This document shows, piece after piece, positions 52,701-62,500 of a stretch of DNA of 64,000 bases. The number at the start of each line of letters is the position of its first letter. Positions within the stretch are counted from its first letter, which is position 1. Source of the DNA: Taibaiella helva (lineage in GTDB: Bacteria > Bacteroidota > Bacteroidia > Chitinophagales > Chitinophagaceae); contig NZ_QUZZ01000017.1 of assembly GCF_003545695.1 (NCBI RefSeq), forward strand, positions 18,508 to 82,507, in the 5' to 3' direction. The notes under the pieces are model-generated. The model was not told the origin of the DNA. It searched no databases and was given only the letters and a program-made list of their open reading frames with translations. The translations under genes and the position numbers were made by a program.

Positions 52701-55700
52701 ACCGCGATCAACTTTGCCCGTTATTACCTGCCGCACATCCTTTTTCCCGGCAGCGATCCCGATGCCAGCGGTATTGCGAACGTGCTTTCCGGCATCCAGT
52801 ATGCTTTCAGCGAGCTGGTCAGCTTTACCAAGAACCCGGTGAAGCGCATGGTAGAGGAAGGCAAAGCCCGGGAAGTGCGGCTGAGTGGCTCCTTTATGCG
52901 GCTGAACAGTCCCGGCCTGAAAAAGAAAGGCGGCGGCTCCAGGGTAAAAGAGCTGACCTTTTCCGACAACTGGAACAAGCTGGCCGGCGGCAACAGCCAG
53001 CAGGCCACTTACGGCAAGCGTTATGAATACACCACGCAGGACCAGGGCAGCTACGGCACCATCAGCAGCGGGGTAGCCAGCTATGAGCCGCAGATCGGCA
53101 GCGATGAAAATCCTTTCCGCCAGCCCGTTCCCTACATCACCCAATCGGGCAGCAACTGGCCGCCCAACGATCCCGTGGGCGTATACCAGGAGCTGCCGGT
53201 AGGCGAGAGCCTGTATCCCTCGCCCATAGTGGGCTACAGCCGGGTGACCGTAAAGAGCATCCACCAGGACGAAGGCCGTTCTTCCCAGGGCGTAGACATT
53301 TACGACTTTTATACGGCCAAGGAATTTCCCATCAAGGCGATGGCCACGCCGCTGGACCCGATGGGGACCGACAGGTCCTACAGTCTTTTCGAGCAGAAGG
53401 TCTTCCTGGAAGGCGCGCAGGGCTACACCCTTATCTTCAACGATATGCATGGCAAGCCCAAACGCACCGAGCACCGGATCATCAAACCCTCGACAGGTGT
53501 ATCGGAGCTGGTCAGCTACCAGCAGTACAGCTATTTCACCAACGGCGGTTCCCTCGAAAACAATGTCCCTGTGGTAGCCTACGACCCGGTAAGCCGCAAG
53601 CTTAAAAAGACCACGAAGCTGGTAGGCATGGAAGCCGATATTACCATCGACAGCAGAGAAAAGAAAGAGAAAACGGAGTCCAACAGCCTTTACCTGAACC
53701 TGAACGTCTTTATGGTGGGCATATTCCCGGTACCGCTTCCCTTCTGGTTCAGCAAGGATTTCAATTTCCGCAACGAGTTCCGCTCGGTGGTCGCTACCAA
53801 AGTAGTGCAGCAATACGGTATCCTTAAGGAGGTGCAAAGCTCGCAGGAAGGCGCTGTGACTACCGTGCGCAACGAGGCCTTTGACCCTGTGACCGGGCAG
53901 GCGCTCATTACCTCGGTCAACAACGAGTTCAACGACAAGGAATATTCCGTGACCTATCCTGCTTATTGGGGATATAAATCGATGGGGCCTTCTTATGTGA
54001 ACAATGGTTTTGAAGAAACCTTCGCCAGCATCCCGATACAGAACTATACGGCCCGTATTCCGAACGCTTCCATGGCTAATTACAAGATCGGCGATGAGCT
54101 GCTGATCACTTATACTCTAAATGGTACGCCTGGTTATAACAATGCCTGGGTCACCGGTGCTTACGTCAATGATACTACGCCCAGGACCTCTTTTAAATGC
54201 AGGAACGGATGTTATAATATGGGTATTCCCATCGAGTCTCAAATCATCGATACGATCGACATGGATCCTAGCGGTTATTATTATGCAAATTCCTGTTACG
54301 GCAATGTCCCTCCTGTCTCCTATGGCAGCTGCGGCCAGGTGGCCCTGTTTGTGAAGCCGCGGTATAAAAGTTCCTGGCCAGCTAACGGTACCTTGCAAAA
54401 CGTAAAGGTAAAAGTGGTCCGCTCCGGCGCCAAAAATCAATTGCAGGAAAGCATCCAGAATTATACCGGCATGGATATTCCTTTTGATAATAACAATAAC
54501 CTGAAAGATAACCTGGATCAGCTGATCAGCATTTCCGCCAGGGAATATTCCGATACGTTGACGGCCATTCTGCCCCGCTACGATTCGCTGCAGAATCCCG
54601 GGGGCTGGGACTCGCTCAATATCTATGTGAACGGAACCCGGCAGATCAAGCGCTTGTCAAAAGAATATGCTTATCTGAAGCCAAGAGCGTATGATAGCCC
54701 ATCAACCCGCAAAGCCGGCCTGTTCTCGGCACAATCCTTGTGGTCTTTTAACGATCACTCCGACAATTGTATTCCCGTACTACGTTATTGTATTGCCTAT
54801 GCCTGTGGTTGTGACGCCGGTAATTCTGCTACTCCGGTGCATGCCTACCGGATCCTGGCCTACCAAGCTGGATATGTCAGTGACTATAATTTCTTCAGCC
54901 CACATCCGGCGGGCGATAAGAACTGGGTCACTGCCCGCTCCGTTACCCAATGGAGCCCCTGGGGCTATGAACTGGAGAACAAGGATGCTATCGGCAACTT
55001 TACCGCGGCGCAGTATGGCTACAACCAGCAGCTGCCGGTAGCGCTGGCCCAGAATGCCCGCCAGTCGGAGATCCTGTCGGAAGGCTTCGAAGACTACCAG
55101 CTGCTGCAGCTGATGTCCAATTTCGCTACCATCAGCGGCTCGCCCATCCAGCGCTTATTCAGCCTTGCAGCCCTCAGCAGTGGCAATATTTACGGCAAGT
55201 TCGGACTGACCGGCAGTGCCGGCGTAGCCCTGTACAATCTAGTCGCCCATACTGGTAAATACTGCCTGCGGACTACGAACACCACTACTTTAACCTTTAA
55301 AGTAAGCGACAACCTGTCGGTACCGGGGCAGCCCAGGTACAGGCCCTTTACGTTGCAGGGCAACAAGGACTACCTGCTGTCCTACTGGTTCCGGCCGGTT
55401 GCTCCTCCTGCCAACGCCAACAGCTATGTGGTTCCGGCCGGTATGCAGGCCCGGTCCAACATTATAGAAGGCTGGCAGCAGGTAGATATGGTGATCCATA
55501 CGCCGCCGGCATCTTCCGGTCCTACTGCCAGCGTAACGATACCGGCCAATATTTTTGTTGACGACATCAGGATATTGCCTATGGACGCCAATATGAAGGC
55601 TTTCGTTTACCACCCGGTGAACCAGAAGCTGGTGGCCACACTCGACGAGAACAACTTCGCCTCCTTCTACGAATACGACCAGGAAGGCAACCTGGTCCGC

Positions 55701-55769
55701 ACCAAAAAGGAAACCGAAAAAGGCATCATTACGGTAATGGAATCCCGCAGCGCTAATGTTAAAAAGTAA
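49725..55769 (+). CDS. Giant Rhs-type N-terminal-half protein, Rhs operon gene 5
   Basis: 2014 residues. Signal peptide about 1-31 (FPAVSSA|LTSGPSQPE). The opening PVGTTDMVDMFTGDFVYNIPLLDVEGYPVNISYHSG and ASWVGLGWNINPG is the usual N-terminus of Bacteroidota Rhs/YD-type surface proteins. Residues about 125-280 are Gly/Val/Ala-rich amphipathic strands (LVGLGLNLDLSVNVSNYRG, ISAGAGVNIMGC). A large shell-like region follows (ALEKITLPSGGNINIQYESDDYAYVQDK about 860, IIKPSTGVSELVSYQQYSYF about 1250), and the end FYEYDQEGNLVRTKKETEKGIITVMESR is a YD-repeat edge. It has no hypervariable toxin end of its own. With the downstream giant protein it may form a split Rhs cocoon. Residues about 1445-1690 (54.06-54.8 kb) have less biased codons than the rest. 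Confidence 0.85.
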   Translation: MLYNKRIIKATARIMLCTLTLQLVFPAVSSALTSGPSQPEVQSFEPVGTTDMVDMFTGDFVYNIPLLDVEGYPVNISYHSGGDMEQEASWVGLGWNINPGVVNRTVRGMPDDFNGEQIGKSLNIKPEKNIRVGLGVGAEFPYIADLVGLGLNLDLSVNVSNYRGVSADISAGAGVNIMGCLSAGVNMGVGSQNGADIDYNAGVQFSSSQIVSSDVAVGVGFNMGQGYNTRSGLKDRTFGFSASVTYKGAGIGRGMGATVPIGVRNMIPVITNSTEMKMYRGQIKLGGEIWGVYPHASVYGMVSTLKYDKDGSRKGYGYLYAQNADDAAILDFTRDRDGMFNETMKYLPAGNMTYDIYSVSGQGTGGSFRPFRNDFGSVYDPAVSSGANETGVQVEVGIGNLFEIGTDITTTNTEITSGPWDAYKRPFSGKQAGSIYENAYFKQAGEATAVNTGLFDAIQGVNPMPGTQTAAIPLKKPGSETMRDPRANLISYFTADEAANYNGVATSTKLYSYPTNGFAGGYTAPNQISRNDGTVRKGHHISEIVQTQTDGRRYIYGLPAMNTSQSEATFAVDPPSSDKVNGLISYDNTDASPGNGKGRDNFFSETRTPAYAHSYLLTSVLSTDYVDIKGDGPTDDDFGSFTKFNYSLKNPSYGWKAPYGQNTAQHDPGFRSDTRDDKASVLKGTREQWMLHSIETKNFVAEFYVSDRLDARGSNPNADLSYKLDSICLYNKHDRFINGAAAVPVKTIIFSYNYSLCKMVANNINVINNALSDPDKTGKLTLTQISVRYGRSDRSMISPYRFAYGFNPNYNAAGKDRWGNYKPNDPNLSNADFPFVKQGAETDNYATAWALEKITLPSGGNINIQYESDDYAYVQDKVAMEMFALQGVGGSASFSGGNQLYLDKNAPNRYFYFNRRPADETPGMSLKEIYLKGQDILYYNFNTRLVDNAYEPVKGYADVEEVGDCGDGIHGYIKTKPVSITGGGASLNHVTYTAINFARYYLPHILFPGSDPDASGIANVLSGIQYAFSELVSFTKNPVKRMVEEGKAREVRLSGSFMRLNSPGLKKKGGGSRVKELTFSDNWNKLAGGNSQQATYGKRYEYTTQDQGSYGTISSGVASYEPQIGSDENPFRQPVPYITQSGSNWPPNDPVGVYQELPVGESLYPSPIVGYSRVTVKSIHQDEGRSSQGVDIYDFYTAKEFPIKAMATPLDPMGTDRSYSLFEQKVFLEGAQGYTLIFNDMHGKPKRTEHRIIKPSTGVSELVSYQQYSYFTNGGSLENNVPVVAYDPVSRKLKKTTKLVGMEADITIDSREKKEKTESNSLYLNLNVFMVGIFPVPLPFWFSKDFNFRNEFRSVVATKVVQQYGILKEVQSSQEGAVTTVRNEAFDPVTGQALITSVNNEFNDKEYSVTYPAYWGYKSMGPSYVNNGFEETFASIPIQNYTARIPNASMANYKIGDELLITYTLNGTPGYNNAWVTGAYVNDTTPRTSFKCRNGCYNMGIPIESQIIDTIDMDPSGYYYANSCYGNVPPVSYGSCGQVALFVKPRYKSSWPANGTLQNVKVKVVRSGAKNQLQESIQNYTGMDIPFDNNNNLKDNLDQLISISAREYSDTLTAILPRYDSLQNPGGWDSLNIYVNGTRQIKRLSKEYAYLKPRAYDSPSTRKAGLFSAQSLWSFNDHSDNCIPVLRYCIAYACGCDAGNSATPVHAYRILAYQAGYVSDYNFFSPHPAGDKNWVTARSVTQWSPWGYELENKDAIGNFTAAQYGYNQQLPVALAQNARQSEILSEGFEDYQLLQLMSNFATISGSPIQRLFSLAALSSGNIYGKFGLTGSAGVALYNLVAHTGKYCLRTTNTTTLTFKVSDNLSVPGQPRYRPFTLQGNKDYLLSYWFRPVAPPANANSYVVPAGMQARSNIIEGWQQVDMVIHTPPASSGPTASVTIPANIFVDDIRILPMDANMKAFVYHPVNQKLVATLDENNFASFYEYDQEGNLVRTKKETEKGIITVMESRSANVKK

Positions 55770-55776
55770 CCGATCC

Positions 55777-56520
55777 ATGACACGAATCCTCTATCAACAG
55801 CTCCTGCTCCTGCTGGCCGGTCTTATCGCCTGGCAGGTACCTGCGGGAGCACAGGACGCCACTATGAGCGATCTCCGGGCGGTGGTGAACCAATTGAAAA
55901 CCTTGACAAGCTACAGCTACCAGAGCGTGACCAACGCGACTTTTCCCAACGGCCAGAAGGACCGCAGCGAGACACATGTGTATATGGACGGCGCGGGCAA
56001 GCGGCTGTGCTATACCACCGAAAAGCAGGTACTGCTGCTTACCAGCCAATGGGCTTACAGGGCCGATCACCGGCAAAAGACCGTGAGCGTATTCGACGTG
56101 GTCCGGTATAAGGATAAATACCGCCAGGCCATGCCCGAGCTGGAAGCGGTCTTCAAAGCCAACCTGGCAGCCGTTTTCATGGATTCGGTGCTGGTACGCC
56201 ACGGCAAGCTGGTCTCGGCTAAAAAGAAAGGCAGCCAAACGACGTTCGTCATCGGGTTTCCTTCGGGCTACAGCGTAGAAGAAATGGTGATCGTGTATGA
56301 TCACAGCAGGCGGCTACCCGAATCGATCAGGACGCGCACCTTCTATCCCGGCGATGCGACGAACAACCGGGCGAAAGGTACCACGATCGAAACCGTCAGC
56401 AGCCATTATACCGCCGGCGTACCGGAGACGGTATTCGATACCAAACAATATTTCAGCATCCAGAAGGGGAAGGTGATCCTGTCGCGGTACCCTCAATATA
56501 AAATTGCCTCAGTCCTGTAA
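55777..56520 (+). CDS. Periplasmic protein, LolA-like outline, Rhs operon gene 6
   Basis: 247 residues from ATG 55777 (MTRILYQQLLLLLAGLIAWQVPAGAQ, a good signal peptide); the ATG at 55756 overlaps the previous gene and adds no signal. The mature part is one antiparallel-sheet domain: LTSYSYQSVTNATFPNGQKDRSETHVYMDG, KRLCYTTEKQVLLLTSQWAYRADHRQKTVSVFDV, FVIGFPSGYSVEEMVIVYDHSRRLPESIRTRTFY. The order of long curved strands with a helix in the middle recalls the LolA/LolB-like fold that carries lipoproteins, but the similarity is only in outline. It sits seven bases after the first giant gene and three bases before the second, which argues that it serves these two products. Confidence 0.7.
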   Translation: MTRILYQQLLLLLAGLIAWQVPAGAQDATMSDLRAVVNQLKTLTSYSYQSVTNATFPNGQKDRSETHVYMDGAGKRLCYTTEKQVLLLTSQWAYRADHRQKTVSVFDVVRYKDKYRQAMPELEAVFKANLAAVFMDSVLVRHGKLVSAKKKGSQTTFVIGFPSGYSVEEMVIVYDHSRRLPESIRTRTFYPGDATNNRAKGTTIETVSSHYTAGVPETVFDTKQYFSIQKGKVILSRYPQYKIASVL

Positions 56521-56523
56521 ATC

Positions 56524-59500
56524 ATGGCTACTATGAAGACATTTCTTTCCGGCTGCAAGCAGCTGACCACATGCCTCCTCCTTGCCCTGCTTTGTTACGG
56601 CCTGGCGACGCCAGCCGCTGCACAGACCTTTAATTTCCGCACAAGGGAAGCCAGTGTGGTCAAAACAGCCCCACAGATCAAGGCCCATAACGGCTTCAGC
56701 GATACGATCGTTGTGCGCCAGGATAAATGGGATGAGATGGTCGCTACCGGCTCTTCATGGGGCAGCAACCTGAAATTCAAAAGCGTTCACGCCTTCGTGA
56801 AGTTCTATGTCAACCATGCCTACCCGGTAAAGATATCGGAGCCCTACACCTTCCGGCTGGCTTACCAGGTATATGGTTATGGCAATATGGCCGATACCAA
56901 TGCGGTAACCTTTACCAAGGCCGATACACTGACCATCAGCTATAAGCCGGATTCCCTGGCTGCATTCCAGGATATTCAATATGCGAAATACAGCAACGTG
57001 CACAAGGTCATGATCGTGATGAACGGGCTGTACCGGATCACCGGCGCCAATACTCCGCCGGTAGCGATGAACCTGAGCGCCAACGGACCTTTTTACCTGC
57101 TGAACTTTAATGTGGAAGGTTCTATAGTCGTGCAGCCCTTTCATAAGAAGATCAAGGTAGGCGGTATCTATAAAGATGCTTACGGCAACCAGGCGCCCGT
57201 GCTGAATATAGGCGCATTGCCGCCGGACAACGATCACCTGCCGGTAAGATGGAACCTGGACAACACCTCGCCTCCTGCCGCCGACCTGCCGCTGACGCCT
57301 GTCAATTATGAACTGGAATGGACCTACGTGGACAACTATAAGGTCGATCCGGAGCTGCCCGGCAGCACCGGTATTACGACGATAGGCACCAGCAGCCTCC
57401 AGTACAATTTCAGGGACAACAGCACACGGGTATGGCTGGATACGAATTACTACAGGATCCCGCTGATCTACCAGAAGGGGCACCTGATCTATCGCGTACG
57501 CGCCGTACGGCCCGACTCTGTCTACTTCCAGTACCCGGTTTACGGACCCTGGACCCTGACCGAGCAGGGCAGCGTGAGCAGCGTTCCTGCCACCAACCGC
57601 TTCGAGATCACCCAGGCGCACCTGAACGACAGCCTCAACTGGCAGTACACAGTATCTTTTGCGGAGCAGGGTAAGTACAAGCATGTGATGAGCTATTATG
57701 ACGGTATGCTGAAGAACCGGCAAAGCATTACCCGCTTCAACAGCATGCCCGGCAAGCTGATCGCCACAGAGCAGGTATATGATTACGAAGGCAGGCCTTC
57801 CATCAGCCTGCTGCCCACACCGGTCAATTCGCTGAGCTTCCGTTACCAGCTGAACCTCACGCTGAACCAGGCTACCGGCCTGCCTTACAAGGCCGGCGAC
57901 TTCGACGGCATACCCCCGGGGGTATGCAACCAGGACCAGGTCCCTTCGGCTTTGGCTGCCACCTCCGCCGCTTACCAGTATTACTCGCCTTCCAATCCCG
58001 ACCAGGCCGGCTTCCAGAAATATGTGCCCGATGCCGGCGGCTATCCTTTTGTACAAACGGTATATTCCCCCGGTTTCGACGAGCGCGTGGAGAAGCAGGG
58101 CGGGGCGGGGGATTCCCTGCAGATCGGCCGGGGACACAACGTAAAGAACGATTATGTCAACTCGGACCAGACGGACCTTAACCGGCTTTTCGGTGTCGAT
58201 ATCGGCTGGTCGGGCTATTACCGGAAGACCGTCTCGCGCGATCCCAACGGACAGCTGTCGCTAAATGTGACCGATTATAAGGGGAAAACGGTGACCAGCT
58301 CTATGGTCGGCATACCGGATACCACGCTGCACGCCCTGGAACCCAACCGGAATGTGCCCGATACCTCATTTTATTACGAGGATCATATCGCCGGCACCGC
58401 CCAGCAGATCTCGGGTAATAAGAAGATCCTGGATAAGAACTTCTTCAACGATGTGGCCGGCAACAACCAGTCGCAATACATTTATACCTTCAGGCCATTC
58501 CCTACTTTCTGTAACGGTACTTTCCTTTCGGTAAAGGCGCGCTACGACTACAGCATCTTCGATGAATGCGGCAAGCTGCGGGTGGATACCGGCGGCACCC
58601 TGGGCACTACCGGCCCTGTCTTTTCCGGCACGGCGCTCAGCGACAGCTCCGACATCGTTCCCTTTTTCCTGGAGACCGGTAAGCACAGCCTGCACAAGGA
58701 ACTGACCATTAACCGCGACGATGTGGCCGCGGCTGTGGAAGGCTTTATCCGCCTGAGCCCGGATAAGAACTGCCTTAAAGATGAGCCCTGGTTCATCAAG
58801 CAGGCAGTGCTGTCCAAAGAATTTCCCTGCCCGGAGAACTATACCGATATGGATTGCGGCACCTGCGAGGGCAAAAAGTTCCAGATGATGAAGGAGCTCT
58901 GGCCCAATAAGGACAGCATGTACGTAGAGCGGAAATACGGCGTGTACAACCGCGACCTGGGTACGGTGATCGGCAACAACAACTCCACGATGACCCTGCT
59001 CTGCGGCAAAGGCAGCAATCCCCTGGAATGGAACATGGCTATCGACGGCGATTCTATACGCCTGCCCGGCGGTACCGAAACCCCGGGATACTATATACTT
59101 GGTCCGGGCGGCTTCGGACCGGGCATCACCGCCGGCGGCGGCTTTATCCTGCACGGGACCGATACCCTGCATTGCCGCTACCGCTACCAGGATCCCTGCC
59201 TGGTACAGCTGCCGTCAAGCGTTACCCGCTTCGGCCGCACCTATACGCACCTGCAATCGCTGCCGGTCGACACCTTCATTATGATCTTCAACGACAGCAT
59301 CGCGGAAGCCCTGCTGCCGCTCCACCCGGAATACTGCAGCCTGCTGGCCTGTGTGAAAGACCCTTTCCATGGCAAGATGACCAGCATTCCCAATGCAAAG
59401 ATCGCCGGACAGCTGAGCCTGTTCCGCCTGCATGATATGATCCTGGCCGATCCGATCTACAGCAAGATGCTGCTCGACCCGGCACGTTATCCTCATCCTT

Positions 59501-62500
59501 ACGATACCCTGGCTTTCTCGCTGCATGGCCGGATCAGCCTGGATACCCTGGCCCTGCTGAAAGCCTATTGTCAATGCCAGGATAGCTTTATGATGACGGA
59601 TTGCTACAATACGATGTTCGGCCAGCAGATACAAAACGGTATCCTGAACGACCCTTATGTGCAGGAGCAATACTTCGGCCTGGTACGCTCATTGTACCTC
59701 ACCAACCGGGAGCGGTACAAATCGGTGCTCTCCGGTATGGGCGACTGCAGCGTCTGCAGCCCGGTACGCATGCGGCTGTCTCCGCCGCCGGTATTTCCTG
59801 AAAGTGTTGCTGCCGGCGGACAGCCTGCTGTGGGAACGGGTATCCTGATGGGCATGGGCGGTACCGCTGCCGGCCCGGGCTTCTCTTCCAATACAGCCGA
59901 ATATTTTCACCTGCTGCAGATCGCCAATGCCGACAGCATGGCGTCATTTACCGACAGTACCCATACTTATACCTTCAACCAGCTGTCCGACAGCGCCATT
60001 ACCGTCTACAATAACTACAACAACAGCCTCTGTACCGGCGCCGTGGACCAGATCATGAACCAGCTGGTGAACTGTGCCGCTCCCGCAGCCCTGAACAATG
60101 TAAGGACCAGCCTGCTGCAGCTGTGCAGCAGCGGCCAGGTACAGCAAGGCTTCTATAGCCCTGCACAGATCCGCTGGGCGCTTACCAGCAATGGTATTGC
60201 CCTGAACGACCTCTGTAACCCTTACCTGGTGAATTATGACAACAACATGAACTTCAGCCCGCAGGGGCAAAGTAACTTCCGTTGTAACAATGCTGCTTTT
60301 TATACCGATATCAGCAACACCCTTAACCAGCAGGCCGTGCTCAATGCTTTACGCAATCCCGAGACAAACACGAACCTGAACCTCAATACCAGCAACGGCT
60401 TCCAGCTGGGCATCAGCCAGGCCCTGGGCGGCGCTGCATCCTGCATCCTTGCTGCCTCCTACAGTGCGGCGGCGCATTTGTACACGCTCCAGTTCGTGAA
60501 TGGGACCAACCGTGTGAAGCTCTATTTCCGCACCGCTGAAAGCGGCCCCTGCAGCACAGCTTTCAGCCCTGCTCCGGGAGAGAGCCTGTCCGTAACCGTC
60601 AGCTGCATCAACAATTCGCCCTTCAGCCAGTTTGCCAACGGGCTGATCGGCCAGTATACCTTTGCGACCACTGTTGTCAGAACTAATGGCAGCACGGTGA
60701 CCCAATGTATCCTGCCCGCCTGGAACGACCGGATCAAGACCAACAGCACCGGCGAAAATCCCCTGGCCGGCTGCGTGCCCTGCAACCAGATGTACGACCT
60801 GTACCGTGATTTCAATGACACGCTCCAGGCTTACCAGGTTAAGGGCGCCGACCATCCTTATTACGGAACGGTGCTGCGCAATTTCATGAACTATAAGCTG
60901 AAAAAGGCTTATGCTGAAGACCAGTACCTGGATTTCATCCAGAGCTGCGCCCTGGCCGACAGCATGAGGATCCCTGTTTACGGAGGTTTTTACGGATATC
61001 TTAATTTTAATTCCGTTGCTTATGCCGATGCTTTTCTTACCGCGGTCAATAATCTGAACCCTGTTACAATAAGCCCGGGCTACCAGGTGAAGCACGTAGC
61101 GGGTACCGTGGAGGTGGGAATCGATTTTAACCAGATACCGAGAAACCTGCTACGGCAATACAAGGACTTCGTGAGCCAGTACGCAGCGGCCCATCCCGGC
61201 GCTCTTTCGAATTCTTCGGTCAACCGTACGCTGGGCAGCTATCATGCTTCGAATTATATAGGTATGCTGCTGATACCGTCCAGCAGCACATTCAACCCGA
61301 CTACAATTTCTTTTCCCTCCGGAGGATTCAGCCTCTCCTTATACAGCAATCCGACCCAACGTTGGAATGGTACTGCTTATGAGTCCGTGAAGATTTACGA
61401 GATAACCACGTCATTGCCGAATAACTATGCCAACGCTTCTCTCAATATCGACTTCCTCAACCGGTACCTCAATCAAAATGGTGTTCCTTTCCTCTTGTAT
61501 AAAGTCCTGCTCCCGACAGTTAACAACGAATACCAATTGCCGGAGAAGCAGTCTTACCTGAACTATGTCTACCGCATGCGGGGCCTGCCGGTGACGAATG
61601 TGCTGGATACCATCCTGCCGCAGCCCCTGGGCAGCGGGATCGGTCTATTCAGCGGTAAGCTGCTCCGATACGGCCAGCCGGCGCAGCCCGGCCGTATCGA
61701 GCACTTATATGTTGCCGATCCGGCTACAGCCACAAACGGTACGCATTACCCTGTGCTGAGCTATATGCTGAACCAGGTCAAGAACCACTTGTCCGGTAAT
61801 ATTTTCTTTGCCGGCGGCAGCGCTGCGATCAATATACCCGTAGGCGCCGGACAGCAGCTGATGGCTTACCGTTGCCGCGATACCGCCTTCTGGTACCGGT
61901 ACTTCGGCCCAGGCGATACGTTGTACAATGCCTTTGTACGGATACCGGCTTATCTTGATACCAATTACTTCAATGCTTATACGGTAACCGGCCTTACCTT
62001 TAACCCCGGCGAAGGCGATTCCCGCTCCTTCAAGGTTACCCTGCACAGCAACAGCTCGCCCATACCGGACCTGGAGCTCGACGGCTATACCGACTTTACT
62101 GTAGCCCGGAACCAGGTGCTGCGCAACGTGCTGCTGGCGCATGCCGTTAACGAGCCGATACCACTGGGCGATACCGTCAACAACTGCGAGCGGCAGCGGC
62201 TGAATGCAGCGATCGTTGAGGGCAGGGAACGATACCGCATCTATATCGATTCGATCCGTACCCGGCTGAATGCCGATTTCTATGCCTGGATCATGGGCGC
62301 AGGCATACAGGAAAAGCTGAATGTGGGCTACCGCAGCCAGCGTTTTAACTATACCCTGTATTACTACGACCGCGCCGGCAACCTGATGCGTACCGTACCG
62401 CCGGCAGGGGTACATATGCTCGCCGGTCCCACCCTGTATGCCGTGGACGGCGCCCGTTTATCCAACGGCCTGGTGCTGCCGGCACACAACAAGCCATCGG

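Noticed and set aside
52377..53837. 486-residue minus-strand ORF inside the first giant gene
   Set aside because: Val/Ala/Gly-rich antisense shadow of a codon-biased coding region; no signal, domain or start context.
56755..58137. 460-residue minus-strand ORF opposite the second giant gene
   Set aside because: Same antisense character; the plus strand carries signal peptide, Ig-like and YD motifs in an unbroken frame.
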